64,000 nucleotides of DNA, from positions 25,624,533-25,688,532 of the forward strand of contig JAKZAP010000001.1 of assembly GCA_023053575.1 (NCBI GenBank), written 5' to 3'. This document shows, in pieces, positions 44,669 to 55,489 of this stretch; within the stretch, counting starts at the first letter, position 1; each line of letters opens with the position of its first letter. The translations under genes were made by a program, and so were the position numbers. The DNA comes from Branchinecta lynchi (taxonomy: Eukaryota > Arthropoda > Branchiopoda > Anostraca > Branchinectidae). The notes beneath the pieces are model-generated. The model was not told the origin of the DNA. It made no database searches and saw nothing but the letters and a program-made list of their open reading frames with translations.

Positions 44669-45591
44669 TCACCGCATTGGGAATGTGTGGACTGACAGAA
44701 GATGTCGCCACAATGGCAGACTGTGGTGGATATGGTTGCTAGCAGTAACAATTAGCGGATTCTCAGAATCCCAAAGCCTATTAAGAAGCGACACTGTAGC
44801 TTTTCTTTTAAGCTCTTTGTATGTACAGCATCTGTTCAGAACAAGAGATTGTGACATGCTTGCGAAGCGGCTCAACTTTAGCAAACGACGGAAAATGCTA
44901 TTGAAACAAACATTGAGCCCATAATCCGTCCGAACAGAGTGCTTATACACTAACGTAATACCAAATAACTGGTAACAGTAAGTGCGAAAAAGGCAAAGTT
45001 TAACACTAGTACAAGTTATCCCAAATTTCCATATAAGAACATTGCCACGCTTGCATAGACTGGCCATCGTCTGCCGCAGATGACTATCATCATTTAAAGA
45101 TTCATTGATGACAAAACCTAAATACCGGAAATCTCTTACGTACTCAATACGCCTACCCGAAAGGAAAATGTCTTTTTTAAGTGCCTTGCATTTAGGAGGC
45201 AAAAACGCCATAGCATAAGTTTTCTTAGTATTGAACATAATATCAAACTCCTCGGCATATACATCACACAACTCCAGTAACCTGTTTAGCCCGAAAACAG
45301 TCGGACTCAAAAGCACTAAATCATCAGCAAATAAGAAGTGGTTGAACGATCGGTTACCAATCATGCACCCAACTGATGCTTTTTGAAGCCTCTCAGTTAG
45401 ACCGTCCACGTACACCGCATACAAAATTGGGGAAAGTAGGCCACCTTGCCTCAAACCATTGACCATGACGAATTCATCGCTGAGTTTGTTGCCCCACCGT
45501 ATAGAAAACCGCTGGGACCGAAACCAAAAACATAACAGTCGGACAACAGAAGGTGGCACGCCCCGATCTAACAAAATCCGTAACATTTTTT
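44669..45591 (-). CDS. LINE ORF2, C-terminal part of RT (after frame break)
   Basis: Reverse transcriptase fingers/palm through the C-terminus, in the frame that picks up at MLRILLDRG near 45586. It holds FVMVNGLRQGGLLSP (RT block with the LRQGG motif), the catalytic FADD in HFLFADDLVLL, the RT-thumb landmark FRYLGFVI and a long C-terminal region ending LSVHTFPMR. The frame extends 42 codons further upstream on paper, but that part overlaps the preceding frame and is not natural. No RNase H domain is apparent. The catalytic aspartates of FADD are present. Confidence 0.85.
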
Positions 45592-47514
45592 GTGATTTAT
45601 TCTGTCGAAAGCTTTCGTAGAGTCCACAAAACAAGCGAAAACAGGTGTCGAAAAAAACCAAAAGTATTCTACAACAAACTTCAAAAGAAATACCGGAAAT
45701 TCGACACTGCATTTATCCTTGAAACCAAACTGATAAAAACTAGTCTTTACCGACTCACGGATAGCATCAGCAAGACAATATTCAAAAATTTTCGAAATAA
45801 GGGTTGCTAGTGCTATTGGACGATAGTTATCGGATTTTGTTATATCACAACCCCTCCCCTTAGGTATCGGAACAATAACAACCTTAGTAAGAAGGTCAGG
45901 AACAAAACCATGACGGACAAAACCATTGAAAAGGGAAGTCAGAATAGCTATTTTCTCAAAAGAAGCATACTTGAGATGCTTTGCTGACAGACTGTCAAGG
46001 CCTCCTGCCTTTTCAAGGTCCATCTCTTTCAAATACTTTTCAACAAGACAACTTTGAAAAATGACTATCGGATTTTCATCAGGTAAAACCAATAAATCAT
46101 CACAATCACTAGGAATGGAATTAAACAGATTCTCAAATTTCATCTTCCAATGTCTTGCTATCTCCTGTTCACCCGTAATATTATCTAGGCACTGAGCAAT
46201 CGGGGGCCGAGACGAGAAAGCACGCTTCACATGTGACCAAAACTTCCTGGGTTTATCCAGCAAAAAAGACTTAGCAAGACTTTCAGCCCTTAGTTGGTTC
46301 TCATTCCCCCTACACCACCTCAGTTTAATTTTGAATAAAGATCTTGCAGATCTCATCGCTTCATGGACCGAACATAGCAGGGGTCTACCAGCAGCAACCC
46401 ATTCATGAAATTTAGTTTTCGAATGCGCGTAAAGCTCTTTCAGATGGTTGTTCCACCCGGGTATGATTGGTGGACGCCGTCGGCCATTCGTACCCTTGGA
46501 GGGAAGCAGAAGCTTAGAAGCTAGGATCATAGCGTTAATAAAAGAAATATATACGTCGTTTAGCTCTGACACGTGCGAAGGGTCATTACATTGACTGTTA
46601 TTACACTGAAGCCCTGGGGCCTGGAGATCTAGTTCGTTAAACTGGGCGCGTGTTGATGAAGTATAAGCCATTATTGACTCAGGGTCACAAGAATTCCAGT
46701 CCACAATATTCACGGGACCACTACTGCTACTATTGCCGATGACATCCACAGGGACTCGTAGGTTAAACGCTAAAGGTAAGTGGTCAGGGCCGAATTCCTT
46801 ACGAATCCTAAGGTCACTTACAAGGGAACCCAAATTTCTACTTACTAGTATGTGGTCTAGCCAAGAAACCGAATTCAGATGGGCTTCGCTGACATATGTA
46901 TAATCGTCTTGTAGCTGTTCCACATCCGCGAGAACCAGATTGTTTGCTGTTGAAAATTCTAACAATTGTTTGAAAAACGGGGTTTCACATCCAGGTCTCG
47001 CATTAGCATTCCAGTCTCCCAAAATACACAAGCTATCGTACGAACCTAACTCAATATATCCTTGAAGACGACTTAGACAATCTAAAAACAGTGGCTCATT
47101 TTCGGCACAACATACAGGCATATACACATTTATAAAAAGGATCTTGAACGCCAGCGACTGGAAAGTAACCCCTATCATTCTATCATCCGGCAAATCAGAC
47201 ATGGAAACTTGGGATCCTAGGCACTTACGCCACAAAATAGCTACACCTCCATAAGGTCTGCCAACTAGGCCTTCCGAACTTAGCACCGGTGACACACCAA
47301 TCCCATAGAAATCAGGGTGGAGTGATTGTAACATATTTAGATCACAATCTATCAGCCATATCTCCTGTAGACACACGATGTCCGCAGATTCTAGAAGCTC
47401 AAGAACCTCGTGTTGGTTAGCTCGGATCGACCGACAGTTATACGTAACACACCTTAATCTACTGTTCATCAAGTTGTGGAGTTGGGGATGGATTAGCCGG
47501 TTGCCGAGACTCAT
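45571..47514 (-). CDS. LINE ORF2, endonuclease and first half of RT
   Basis: An APE-type endonuclease comes first: VTYNCRSIRANQHEVLELL, VCLQEIWL (catalytic Glu), YGGVAILWR, LCILGDWNANARPG (D.N motif), WLDHILVSR, and GPDHLPLAFNL (terminal DH). A linker region follows, then RT blocks VVIVPIPKG, SDNYRPIAL, FGFK and FVDSTKAFDRINHKK, where Asp of the AFD motif is seen. The frame then breaks: about one base is missing from the A-run at 45586-45591 and translation hits a stop within five codons. The start may be ATG at 47514, or more likely the Met at 47469, which overlaps the ORF1 stop. Confidence 0.88.
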
Positions 47515-48511
47515 AGAATTTCCTCACTAGTACACCAGCTGGCCAAAACTTGTCGCTCATCACTTCGTCCCGGTGAATGGCAGGCATCGTCACTTTGAAT
47601 GACGTACTGCTTGTCGCTCTAGCTTGTATTCTCGTACACTCAACTCTTTCCCGGGGACACTTTAGCTTTCGAATGAGTAACTCAGACAATTGGGCCTCTG
47701 TAGTACTGCAGTCCAAACGGGCAACAAAAACACTGATGAACTTGGACTCAAGGGCCGATTTCACCCCCCCGAATCTGCCACGGGTCTGAGAACCCACAAC
47801 CACTTTAGGACCTTGTTTTTGTACCCTCGGTACCTCATTATTCCCGCGAAGTACGTCCGCGAACGACCTTCCACGAATCGACCCACCTCTTCTCCTGCTA
47901 TCAGATCGCAATCGAGACGGATTTGTATTTGATCGGCCGTCATCTACGGAAACAGATTCCTGACGCTGCTCTCCCGAGGCGACCGTGCTCGGAGCCGTAT
48001 CAGCTGGCGCCTGCGAAGTAAGACCAGGGAGCAAACGCGTATCATTCATATTCCGCGTTGGAATAGTGGATGCTATGATGCTCGTGACGTCATCTTTCGA
48101 TAGCAACTTCGCTTGGACGTCCGTAAGCGATGCGCTCAGTTCTTCGATTTTTGCTTGGAGAATGGAATACGAAGTTAAAATAGAAGTAAGATCGCAGTTC
48201 TCCATAGACATTGGTGGTAGCCTTGAAAGATTCTGCGCAAATATGAACAGGTTCCCACGATTCATGTTCTGGAGTAGGAATAGTATATCGTCCAAAATAA
48301 TTTGTTTCGACCTTTTTGTCGTGATTATGCGATCAGCGAAGGTATTACGATCGTCATCATCTAGTACTGACGCTAGATCATTTTTCGCTTTTGCTACTTC
48401 TTCCGGACTGTAAAACTCATAGCAGATTTTGCTAAGAATAGCGATCGGAGTATTATCGATCTTATTCACGCAGAAGCATAGGAGCTCGTTGACAAGGTTT
48501 CGTCGCGACAT
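47459..48511 (-). CDS. LINE ORF1 protein (350 residues)
   Basis: Complete frame from ATG to TAG. The N-terminal third (RNLVNELLCFCVNKID, YSPEEVAKAKNDL) is helical, followed by a predicted coiled coil (ILQAKIEELSASLTDVQAKL). A serine/arginine-rich basic linker (SRLRSDSRRRGGSIRGRS) precedes a C-terminal RRM-like fold (ISVFVARLDCSTTEAQLSEL, then FKVTMPAIHRDEVMSDKFWP, GVLVRKFYE). Such ORF1 proteins bind the LINE RNA. The frame is uninterrupted, arguing for a young insertion. It ends GATGAACAGTAG, so the TAG overlaps a possible ORF2 start ATG. Confidence 0.85.
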   Translation of the reverse strand: MSRRNLVNELLCFCVNKIDNTPIAILSKICYEFYSPEEVAKAKNDLASVLDDDDRNTFADRIITTKRSKQIILDDILFLLQNMNRGNLFIFAQNLSRLPPMSMENCDLTSILTSYSILQAKIEELSASLTDVQAKLLSKDDVTSIIASTIPTRNMNDTRLLPGLTSQAPADTAPSTVASGEQRQESVSVDDGRSNTNPSRLRSDSRRRGGSIRGRSFADVLRGNNEVPRVQKQGPKVVVGSQTRGRFGGVKSALESKFISVFVARLDCSTTEAQLSELLIRKLKCPRERVECTRIQARATSSTSFKVTMPAIHRDEVMSDKFWPAGVLVRKFYESRQPANPSPTPQLDEQ

Positions 48512-48710
48512 CCTGTAGAAATTGCATGGAAGGAAGACTTACTCCAAGGGGGCGATAACAGTACCCAGGTACAGCCCCCCGCTTTCAGCAAATGCAGGTA
48601 GAAGACTGTAAATCCAAAATCCTAGTTAGTGGCTCCGACGTTTCACCGACGTCTCTGAGAGAGATGCCTTGACGTGTGCACAGCTCGAGCGCTGAATGAA
48701 TACTTTTTCA

Positions 48711-48930
48711 GTCAGTACAGATATGGCTTATAGGGGTAACACACATGCTGAATCCATATCTGAACTTGGTTTTCTCAGAAAATTAGCTATTTGGCCTTAA
48801 TCTGTTTCTGAACTTTAATAGTAAATATGTTCAAAGAGTCTGGCTAAGACTGGATCTGGCTAAACCAAGACCCAGTTGTCTGGGTCAGATATTGAGTTTT
48901 TGGGATCCCATCAAAACCTTTGGTCTTGTT
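48711..48930 (+). mobile_element. family-2 repeat, right part (after LINE)
   Basis: Continues the element broken at 44574: ATATGGCTTATAGGGGTAA, TGGATCTGGCTAAACCAAGACC, CAGTTGTCTGGGTCAGAT, then TTTTTGGGATCCCATCAAAACC and the TTTGGTCTTGTT end. Removing the LINE and one target copy gives an uninterrupted family-2 element. Confidence 0.85.
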
Positions 48931-49329
48931 CTTCAAATATTCCTGGAATTCTTCAAGTTCCTAGTAGTATTGCCCAACTTTCTTTTGGCACTAATGAAGG
49001 GTCCTTTAGCCTGCCTCTGAAAGATGGCGCTTTATACAATGGACTTGTACTATGACAGATAAAATAGAAGGAAATTTTCAACTGAATGAAACTGAAAATT
49101 GATTTCTCCATAAATTGGAAAGAAAGTCTGGAACTCCACGACATTAGAAAGTCTGGAACTCCAATGTCGAGCTCAGAAGTCTATTATTATAATGCTGGAA
49201 TTGGAGCCCTACATTTCTAAATTCAGTTCATAAATTTGCTTCTGATCATGGTACAAGCCCTTGTATAAAGATCCATCATTGTTGAAATCTGTCATCATTC
49301 CCAAATGAGCAATGATAAGCTAATAATCC

Positions 49330-49745
49330 CAGAGGTGGGGGACGAGACCCAGAAAAGCTATACGAAAGTTAACTTCGCGAAAACAGCGCTTTTAACTATC
49401 TTGTCTAAAATCGAAACTTGCTTTCAAAGAAGAAATACAGAAAAAAATGAAGGCAGAGAAAATTAAGCTACTGGGTGTTACCATAATCTCAAATATAAAA
49501 TGTGAAGCGCACTGAAAGGACATGCTGAAACGTGCCAATGCGGGATTATAAAATCAAAACCTATTTTCAAAAATGAAAATACCCCAATGTCACCAAGTTT
49601 ATAGCCTACTTCTTTCATTAGACCCACCATGGAATACGCAGCGCCTATTTGGCGCTTTTCATTATTGCAGGAACAAAGAGATAAATTGGAAAGAATTCAA
49701 AAGCGGACTCTTCTTATTATTCATAGTGGACCAAAGCTTTGATAC
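49330..49745 (+). pseudogene. LINE ORF2 remnant (post-RT region)
   Basis: Plus-strand coding remains in more than one frame: KLLGVTIISNIKCEAH, KDMLKRANAGL, FSKMKIPQCH, then RPTMEYAAPIWRFSLLQEQR and DKLERIQKRTLLIIHS. These are the conserved segments after the RT palm in CR1/jockey ORF2 (LLGV.I...W..H, P..EYA.P.W, L..IQ.R). Stops and frame changes show an old dead copy with no preserved ends. Confidence 0.75.
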
Positions 49746-50204
49746 TCCTAACTTTTAAAATACTTTGACCTCAAAAGACTGCAGGTTCAGCCGTGGTATC
49801 TCATCTTCTCCACTCCCAAATCCACCCCCCCCCCCCCACCAAAATGTTAGAAATCGACCAGAACGAGTGGTAAGTTCTAGGGTTCCCAAGCTCTGTCCTG
49901 TACCTACAAAACATGCTAGGTATGCAAAATTTTTATTCCTGAGTTTGTGAAATGTTTTAACGAAGTGTGACACATTTTTTAGGTGTAGTGACATTTGAAA
50001 CACATGTTGTAATTTCTTCTGTTGTTTTTTTCTTCACAATAATCGCTTATCTGGTTTATAGCCACGAAAGTCGATTTGTACAATAAACTTTCTATCTATC
50101 TATCCATCTATGTAATATCCATTATTTTCTCTGATATTGGAATGTGAACTGACTACATGGATTTGCCTTTGGATGGGATCACTGTTTCTGCTGCCTTCTA
50201 TCTG

Positions 50205-50331
50205 ATTATTGTAGTGGTTTGCGAACCATGTTCACAAGCCCCTCGGTAGCTCAAATGGTAGAGCCGTCACCTTGTAGGCACATGGTCCCGGGTTAAAATC
50301 CTCGATGAGGAGCATTTTTGTCTTTCACTAC
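50205..50331 (+). mobile_element. tRNA-derived SINE, copy A
   Basis: Box A region CGGTAGCTCAAATGGTAGAGC and box B region GGTCCCGGGTTAAAATCC give a tRNA-like head, but the arms do not form a proper anticodon or acceptor stem. A conserved GAGGAGCATTTTTGTCTTTCA tail follows. The 5' extension (ATTGTAGTGGTTTGCGAACC) is also shared with the copy at 55361, so the unit starts upstream of the tRNA-like part. Confidence 0.75.
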
Positions 50332-50814
50332 TGTTAAACATGCCTCTTTTTCTGGAAACCAGCTTCCTAGGGGTATTTCATATTGGGAGAACCAACCTTG
50401 TGACACCTGATGGGTCATTAATAATTGCCTATTTACAGATAACAAACGTGACTTTTACTCTTAGTTTGGAACATATGTTATTTGAAAAAAGAATCTCCAC
50501 ACCCTCCTTAACAACTTGGATTATGGTTTAACGTCCTGGCTTCTGCAACTCCAATCCGTAAAGTAACAGGATGTTGTGTTCCAGCTTTGAGAAGCTGTGT
50601 TAACACAAAAAGGAATAGAGTAATGTTTGAGGAAGATCCTATGCTGGAGAGCATCTACTTTGCTGTGAAAAATGAGTTGGAAGGATAGTCTTGACCAGAA
50701 AGATCAGTAGTAAGTAAAATAAACACTGAACACACTCCTTGGCTACATTTTTCTGAAGACTTACGTATTTCACCACCATTATGCCATCACTACGCTACAA
50801 AGAGTAGACAGCCC

Positions 50815-51630
50815 CAGTCATGCACAAATCCTCAATTTTTGGGCATGGTGCCCCAACGTCTGGGCATGCCCGAACGTATGGGCATGGTACCCATACGTTG
50901 GAGCACCATGCTCTGGAGCATGGGCATGGTACCCCTGTGAAATTTGGATAAACTGAGACTGGTTACATACCTAAATAGGGCCTTCTCCCTGTCCTAGATC
51001 AAAAGATACCTGATTTTACTTTCTATCCAACCTGATTTTCCAATTTACAAAATGTTAGAGCACTTCCAAGATACATAGAGTTTTCTGGAGGCCACTTCTC
51101 TTCTAGTGGGCTTATCCTATCCTTTTCCAGAAAATTGCTGCTAGGTAGCATGGATGAGGCAAGCTTTTCAATCTGTTCACTGGAGCAAATATTTCCTTTA
51201 GATTGTTTGCCTTTTATTGTATTTATTTTGAGTTATTTTTTTTTACCTGTTTTTACTCTGACTTTTGACTTTTTGACAACATGGAAAAGGATTGAGTAAC
51301 CTAGTGGCAACTACCTGTAAAAGGATAGGGTAAACCCACTGGGAAAGAAGTGGCCTCCACAAAACTCTCTGTATCTTGAAAGTGCTCTAACATTTTGGAA
51401 ATTGGAAAATGAGGTTGGATAGACAGTGAGCTCAGGTATCTTTTGATCTAGGACAGGAAGAAGGCCCTATTTAGGTATGTAGCCAGTGTCAGTTTAACCA
51501 AATTTCACAGGGGTACCATGCCCATACTCCAGGGCATGGTGCCGTAACGTATGGACACCATGCCCATACGTCCAGGCATGCCCAAACGTCGGGGCACCAT
51601 GCCCAAAAATTGAGGATTTGTGTATGACTG
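50815..51630. mobile_element. hAT foldback element, 8-bp target duplication
   Basis: 816 bp made almost entirely of two inverted arms (about 50815-51131 and 51318-51630) around a roughly 185-bp AT-rich spacer. The ends read CAGTCATGCACAAATCCTC and, reverse-complemented, CAGTCATACACAAATCCTC. Perfect 8-bp duplications GACAGCCC flank it (50807-50814 and 51631-51638). CA(G) ends and 8-bp duplications indicate hAT mobilisation. No transposase frame. The arms carry GGGCATG subrepeats and a 10-bp palindrome at 50873-50899. Confidence 0.9.
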
Positions 51631-51639
51631 GACAGCCCT

Positions 51640-53520
51640 AAGGGCTTTGGGTCCAAGCGACTCATAGACACAAATTGTTCAAGCCTTAACTAGGGCATTC
51701 TTCTTCGACACTTCAGGAAGGATGAGCAAGTCATGAATGCTTCTCGAACTGATCAAGCGTCCTGGGTGCATTAATACAAACTAAGCTAAACATGAATATT
51801 ACTTCAGCCCAAGCTGCATTCATGTCAAGACAATGTATCTGCTAGACGCTGGCTAGACGTGACCCTGAAGACTGACACTGATCCAATTGATCGAATGCGG
51901 ATAAAATACTATGTCAGACCAAATATGTTTTCACAAGTACTGAAATAAAAGTAATTGCCAGATATTTTGGAACCAGTCTGACATTAACTAAGTTCCATGA
52001 CTTTGATATGTGAGCCCTCTTCCACCCTCTTCAACAAAAAAATTGGCCTTTTCCCTGCCATTTATTGTTTTCGAGAACTTACTAGACCAACAAGTTTTCA
52101 AAAGATAGTGTTGCCCATACTTTACACTCTTACTTACGAGAAGATTCATTTAAAGTGTTGTTGGTGAACTTACCCTTTCTCCTAGTTAACAGATGGCAGT
52201 TACCCACGCTGCAGTCTGATTTTGAATTGTAACCCAAAGCCATTGAAAACCATAGAGGTAAGAAAAAGTTCCTTTGGCAACGAAAACGGAAAAATTCAAT
52301 AAAGGGTTTTGTTTTGTTTTGGTAATTTTGTTTCAGCCCTGTTTCAGACATAAGTTGCGTTTTACTGGATTCACTTTTGTTTCGTCAAAGTTTGTAGTTT
52401 GGCTCTTGTTTCGTCTTACTTGCGTTTTATTGAGTTCTTGTTTCCGAAAAGTCAAACTACATCGGCAAGGTAGTTTGTAGTTTGAGCTCCGTAGTTTCAG
52501 GTTCGAAACTACAGCAAATGGAATGGACAAATAAAACGGCTTTTAAGCGAAACTACGCCGAAACTACATCCAAAAAAACGCAACTATAGCCTAAGAATTC
52601 TTTGAAGTTATGCAGGGGGTAGTCTAGATTTTGGTAATTTTCGTACTTTGCCAAGGAATAGCAGGGTATGCATCTGTTTTATCTGGTTGTATTTGACAGG
52701 TCTGTCCATCCATCCATCCCTGATCCCTTCTTATTCTGACTCTGTCTTCTATTCCCTCCTACAGCTTCTAAAAAGTAGAAAGGATAGACAGGTCAATCCA
52801 TTCTTTCTCTAGAAGTTCTAGGCAAGGGTCCTCTTCAGGCTGTTGCCAGAGGAATGAACCAGAATGAACCTCATACAATCACATACAATCAATGAATGGA
52901 CCTTGTTTTTCTGCTGGAGCCTATACTGTTTTGTTGGTCTCTGTTTCCATACACACCCTATGGAATTATTTTTCTAGCTTAGCGCTTAGGTGTGGCTTAG
53001 ATGGACCATGACCTTTTTAAACTAGTAAAACCTGCTGAAAGATGTGTGTTTAAAATCATATTAATATTAACATAGGTACAGTACAAATCTTTCTTAATTC
53101 AGAAATTTTGGCACTGTTGTGATGGAAATGAAGTCACAGCGTCCCGCATTGTTACAGTACAAGATAATTAACGTTGATGCCTGAAAGACAAAAAGACAAC
53201 AAAAGATCTTCTCTGTTTAAAACACTAAATATTTTTCTTAATCTTATACTGGATTCATGATTGTTTCTAACAATTATGCAATTTACTTTCATATTTTCTA
53301 AGCACCTTACCTAAGGTTTAGCAATGATGACATGATGAAAACAAAGTTCGGCTGACCAGTTGTTACGGTAAAAGAGTCACCAAAGTGAATTTAGCTCCTC
53401 GCAGAAATTCATGTACTGGCAATGCAGATTTTGTCAGTGCAGAAGAAGAAGCTAGCTTTCTTTTGAGATACTGTTTACCTTTTTTGAATTTTCTGTGGTT
53501 AGATAAAAACAAGCAAAGCT
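51640..53520. other. no gene recognised
   Basis: Only short frames without family resemblance. A stretch at 52310-52570 repeats TTTCGTC.AA, TTGTAGTTTG and CGAAACTAC motifs irregularly, but I could not define a unit. Confidence 0.4.
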
Positions 53521-53522
53521 GG

Positions 53523-53740
53523 GCAACAGAATCAGCAAGTTAAATTACAATAGAGATAGTAAAGGCTTCAGTACCAGTTTAAGACATGCTAAGCACAATG
53601 GTGAAATCATTTTCTCGCCGGACAATTAGTTGCAACAGAATCAGCAAGTTAAATTACAATGGAGATAGTAAAGGCTTCAGTACCAGTTTAATACATGCTA
53701 AGTACAATGGTGAAATCATTTTCTCGCTGGACAAGTAGTT
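53523..53740 (+). repeat. 109-bp direct duplication at a family-2 edge
   Basis: GCAACAGAATCAGCAAG occurs at 53523 and 53632, and each is followed by the same roughly 90 bases (TTAAATTACAAT.GAGATAG, AAGGCTTCAGTACCAG, TGGTGAAATCATTTTCTCGC). The duplicated segment spans the junction between unique sequence and the family-2 repeat, so it postdates the insertion. Confidence 0.8.
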
Positions 53741-54380
53741 TGTCTGTAAAAAACCTGAAAGTTTGTTAAAAGTAAATGTTTCATTTGAAGTTGATTAAAA
53801 TGTTTGATTTAGGGGTAAGAAAACATGCTGAGCACGATGGTGAAAACCATTTTCTCGCCGGACAACTAGTTCGCCTGGAATCCGGCCAGAACCGGAAAAT
53901 ATGTTAAAAGCAAAAGTTTTATCTGAAGTTGATTAGATGCTAGATTTAGGGGTAAGGATACGCTGAGTCTGTATATGACAATAATTTTTTACCCGGACAT
54001 TTAATTAGTCCGGAAACCGGTTGTACTCGTATTTTCTTTTAAGTCAAAGTTGTATTTAAAGTTGATTAGATTTTCTTTATAGGGAATAGGAGATACGCTG
54101 GATCCATTTCTTAATTTTTTTTTTTGCTGGACTAGTAGTTTGCTAGGAATTTGGGGGAAACCGCAAATTTGACAGAAGTAAAGCAGGAAGTTTTGGTCAG
54201 TATCGTCAGAATACATGTGGCTTATAGAGGTATAGATAGATAGGAGGTGAGAAAATCTATCTCTGATGTTTAGCCTGGCGAAGACTAGATCTGGCGAAGA
54301 CAAGGCCCAATTGTCTGGATCAATCTTAGATTTTATGGATCCCAATCGACACCTTTGGTCTTGTTCTTCTTTGAAGAATT
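53560..54380 (+). mobile_element. family-2 repeat, 5'-truncated copy
   Basis: About four to five units (GGGGTAAGAAAACATGCTGAGC, TCGCCGGACAACTAGTTCGCC, AACCGGAAAATATGTTAAAAG), then TGGCGAAGACTAGATCTGGCG, CAATTGTCTGGATCAAT and the CTTGTT end (ACACCTTTGGTCTTGTTC). The leader and hairpin terminus are absent. Confidence 0.75.
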
Positions 54381-54389
54381 GCCTGGTGC

Positions 54390-55360
54390 AAAACGAAGTT
54401 GAAAAGGCGCAAATACGTGCAACAGGAAAACGTCCAAGCTATTTGGGTTAATCTGGTAGCGCAAATTAGTCTACGAAAAGCGCAAAAGAGAATTTGAAAT
54501 GGAAGCTGGCTCGAAAACAGCTTGGCCACGGTCATCAGGTGTTTAGAAGAAAGGCATTTGCCAATGCTGAAACTTCTCTCAACAAAAACGGAAACGAATA
54601 TTGCCTTGTAGAGAATACTTAGAGCTTCTAATCAAGGCCCAATTTGTGGTGTAAGTGTAGAGTAATTTCAAGTGTAGAGGCTGGAAAGAAACGGTGGGAA
54701 TTGCATGCCTATATTTCATTCATGGGGGGTGTCGCATAGCAAGGGATCCTGTAGCTGACTTTTGTATTTTAAGCCATTTTTAGTATACCCATCACCTATA
54801 TTTGATTAGACCTTAAGAGAGTTAGTATTTCAATAAACCAATTGAAATCATTCACAATTGATTCCATAGTTTAGGTGCTGATCAGCTTGCTAAATGCTGG
54901 GGAAATGCTAAGTCTACTCCAGTTGCTGATTTTTGGATAACTTAGGCTAGGCCATTCCAAATATAAATATACCTACAGTTCCGAATAGCCTATCCAAAAT
55001 GCAAGTTAACCTATGCCAAATGCCGGGAGCCCTACTTAATAAGTTTCTGAAGATTTGAGTGCAATTCAGAAAACAAAATATTTTTTGTTTAGGCGTTAGG
55101 TTGCCCAAAGTCCAGCATAAGGAAACTAGCAATTGGCATAGGCACCAAGGTGTCTCAGTGTTTGGCATAGCTTGTTTTATAAGATTCCTTAATTAAAATT
55201 CACTCCACAGATCTGTGATAGATTTACCCAAAACAAAAAAATGCTTCAGAAAATGTTTAGTCCATTGTATAGTATTTGATCGACATAACATCCATCTAAT
55301 TCTTTGACATAGGGAAGTGAAATGTTTAGGAATTTACTGTGTCTATGACATGCTTCTACT
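54390..55360. other. no gene recognised
   Basis: No supported coding segment or matched repeat. Confidence 0.4.
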
Positions 55361-55489
55361 GACTATTGCAGGGGTTCGCAAATTATGTTCAAAAGTTTCT
55401 GTAGCTCAGTGGTAGAGCACTGGCAGAACCAAAAGTCCCGGGTTGAAATTCCAGCTGAGGAGCACTTTTGTCTTTCATTTCACTACTTA
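55361..55489 (+). mobile_element. tRNA-derived SINE, copy B
   Basis: TGTAGCTCAGTGGTAGAGC (box A) and GTCCCGGGTTGAAATTCC (box B) are better preserved than in the copy at 50205. The same GAGGAGCACTTTTGTCTTTCA tail and the same 5' extension (TATTGCAGGGGTTCGCAAATT) are present. Folding as a functional tRNA fails in the anticodon arm. Confidence 0.8.

Larger units (their letters stand above)
44575..48710 (-). mobile_element. near-full-length CR1/jockey-like LINE
   Basis: A 4.1-kb element flanked by a perfect 14-bp target duplication, GTCAGTACAGATAT (44561-44574 and 48711-48724). On the minus strand it has a roughly 200-bp 5' UTR, ORF1 (48511-47459) and ORF2 (about 47514 or 47469 to 44669). It ends in a short ATTG-repeat tail (GATTGATTG at 44575-44583). 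Endonuclease and RT motifs are intact, with a single frame break in an A-run at 45586-45591. The tail type, APE-like endonuclease and two-ORF layout fit the CR1/jockey branch. Confidence 0.92.

Noticed and set aside
45586..45591. Programmed ribosomal frameshift in the LINE ORF2
   Set aside because: LINE RTs of this type are encoded in one frame. A lost base in an A-run is the simpler explanation, so it is reported only as a frame break.
47985..48413. 142-codon plus-strand frame
   Set aside because: It is antisense to the LINE ORF1, which is clearly the coding strand.
50238..50310. Possible functional tRNA gene (also 55395-55460)
   Set aside because: Box A and B are good, but the acceptor and anticodon arms do not pair, and the shared 5' and 3' flanks mark them as SINE copies.
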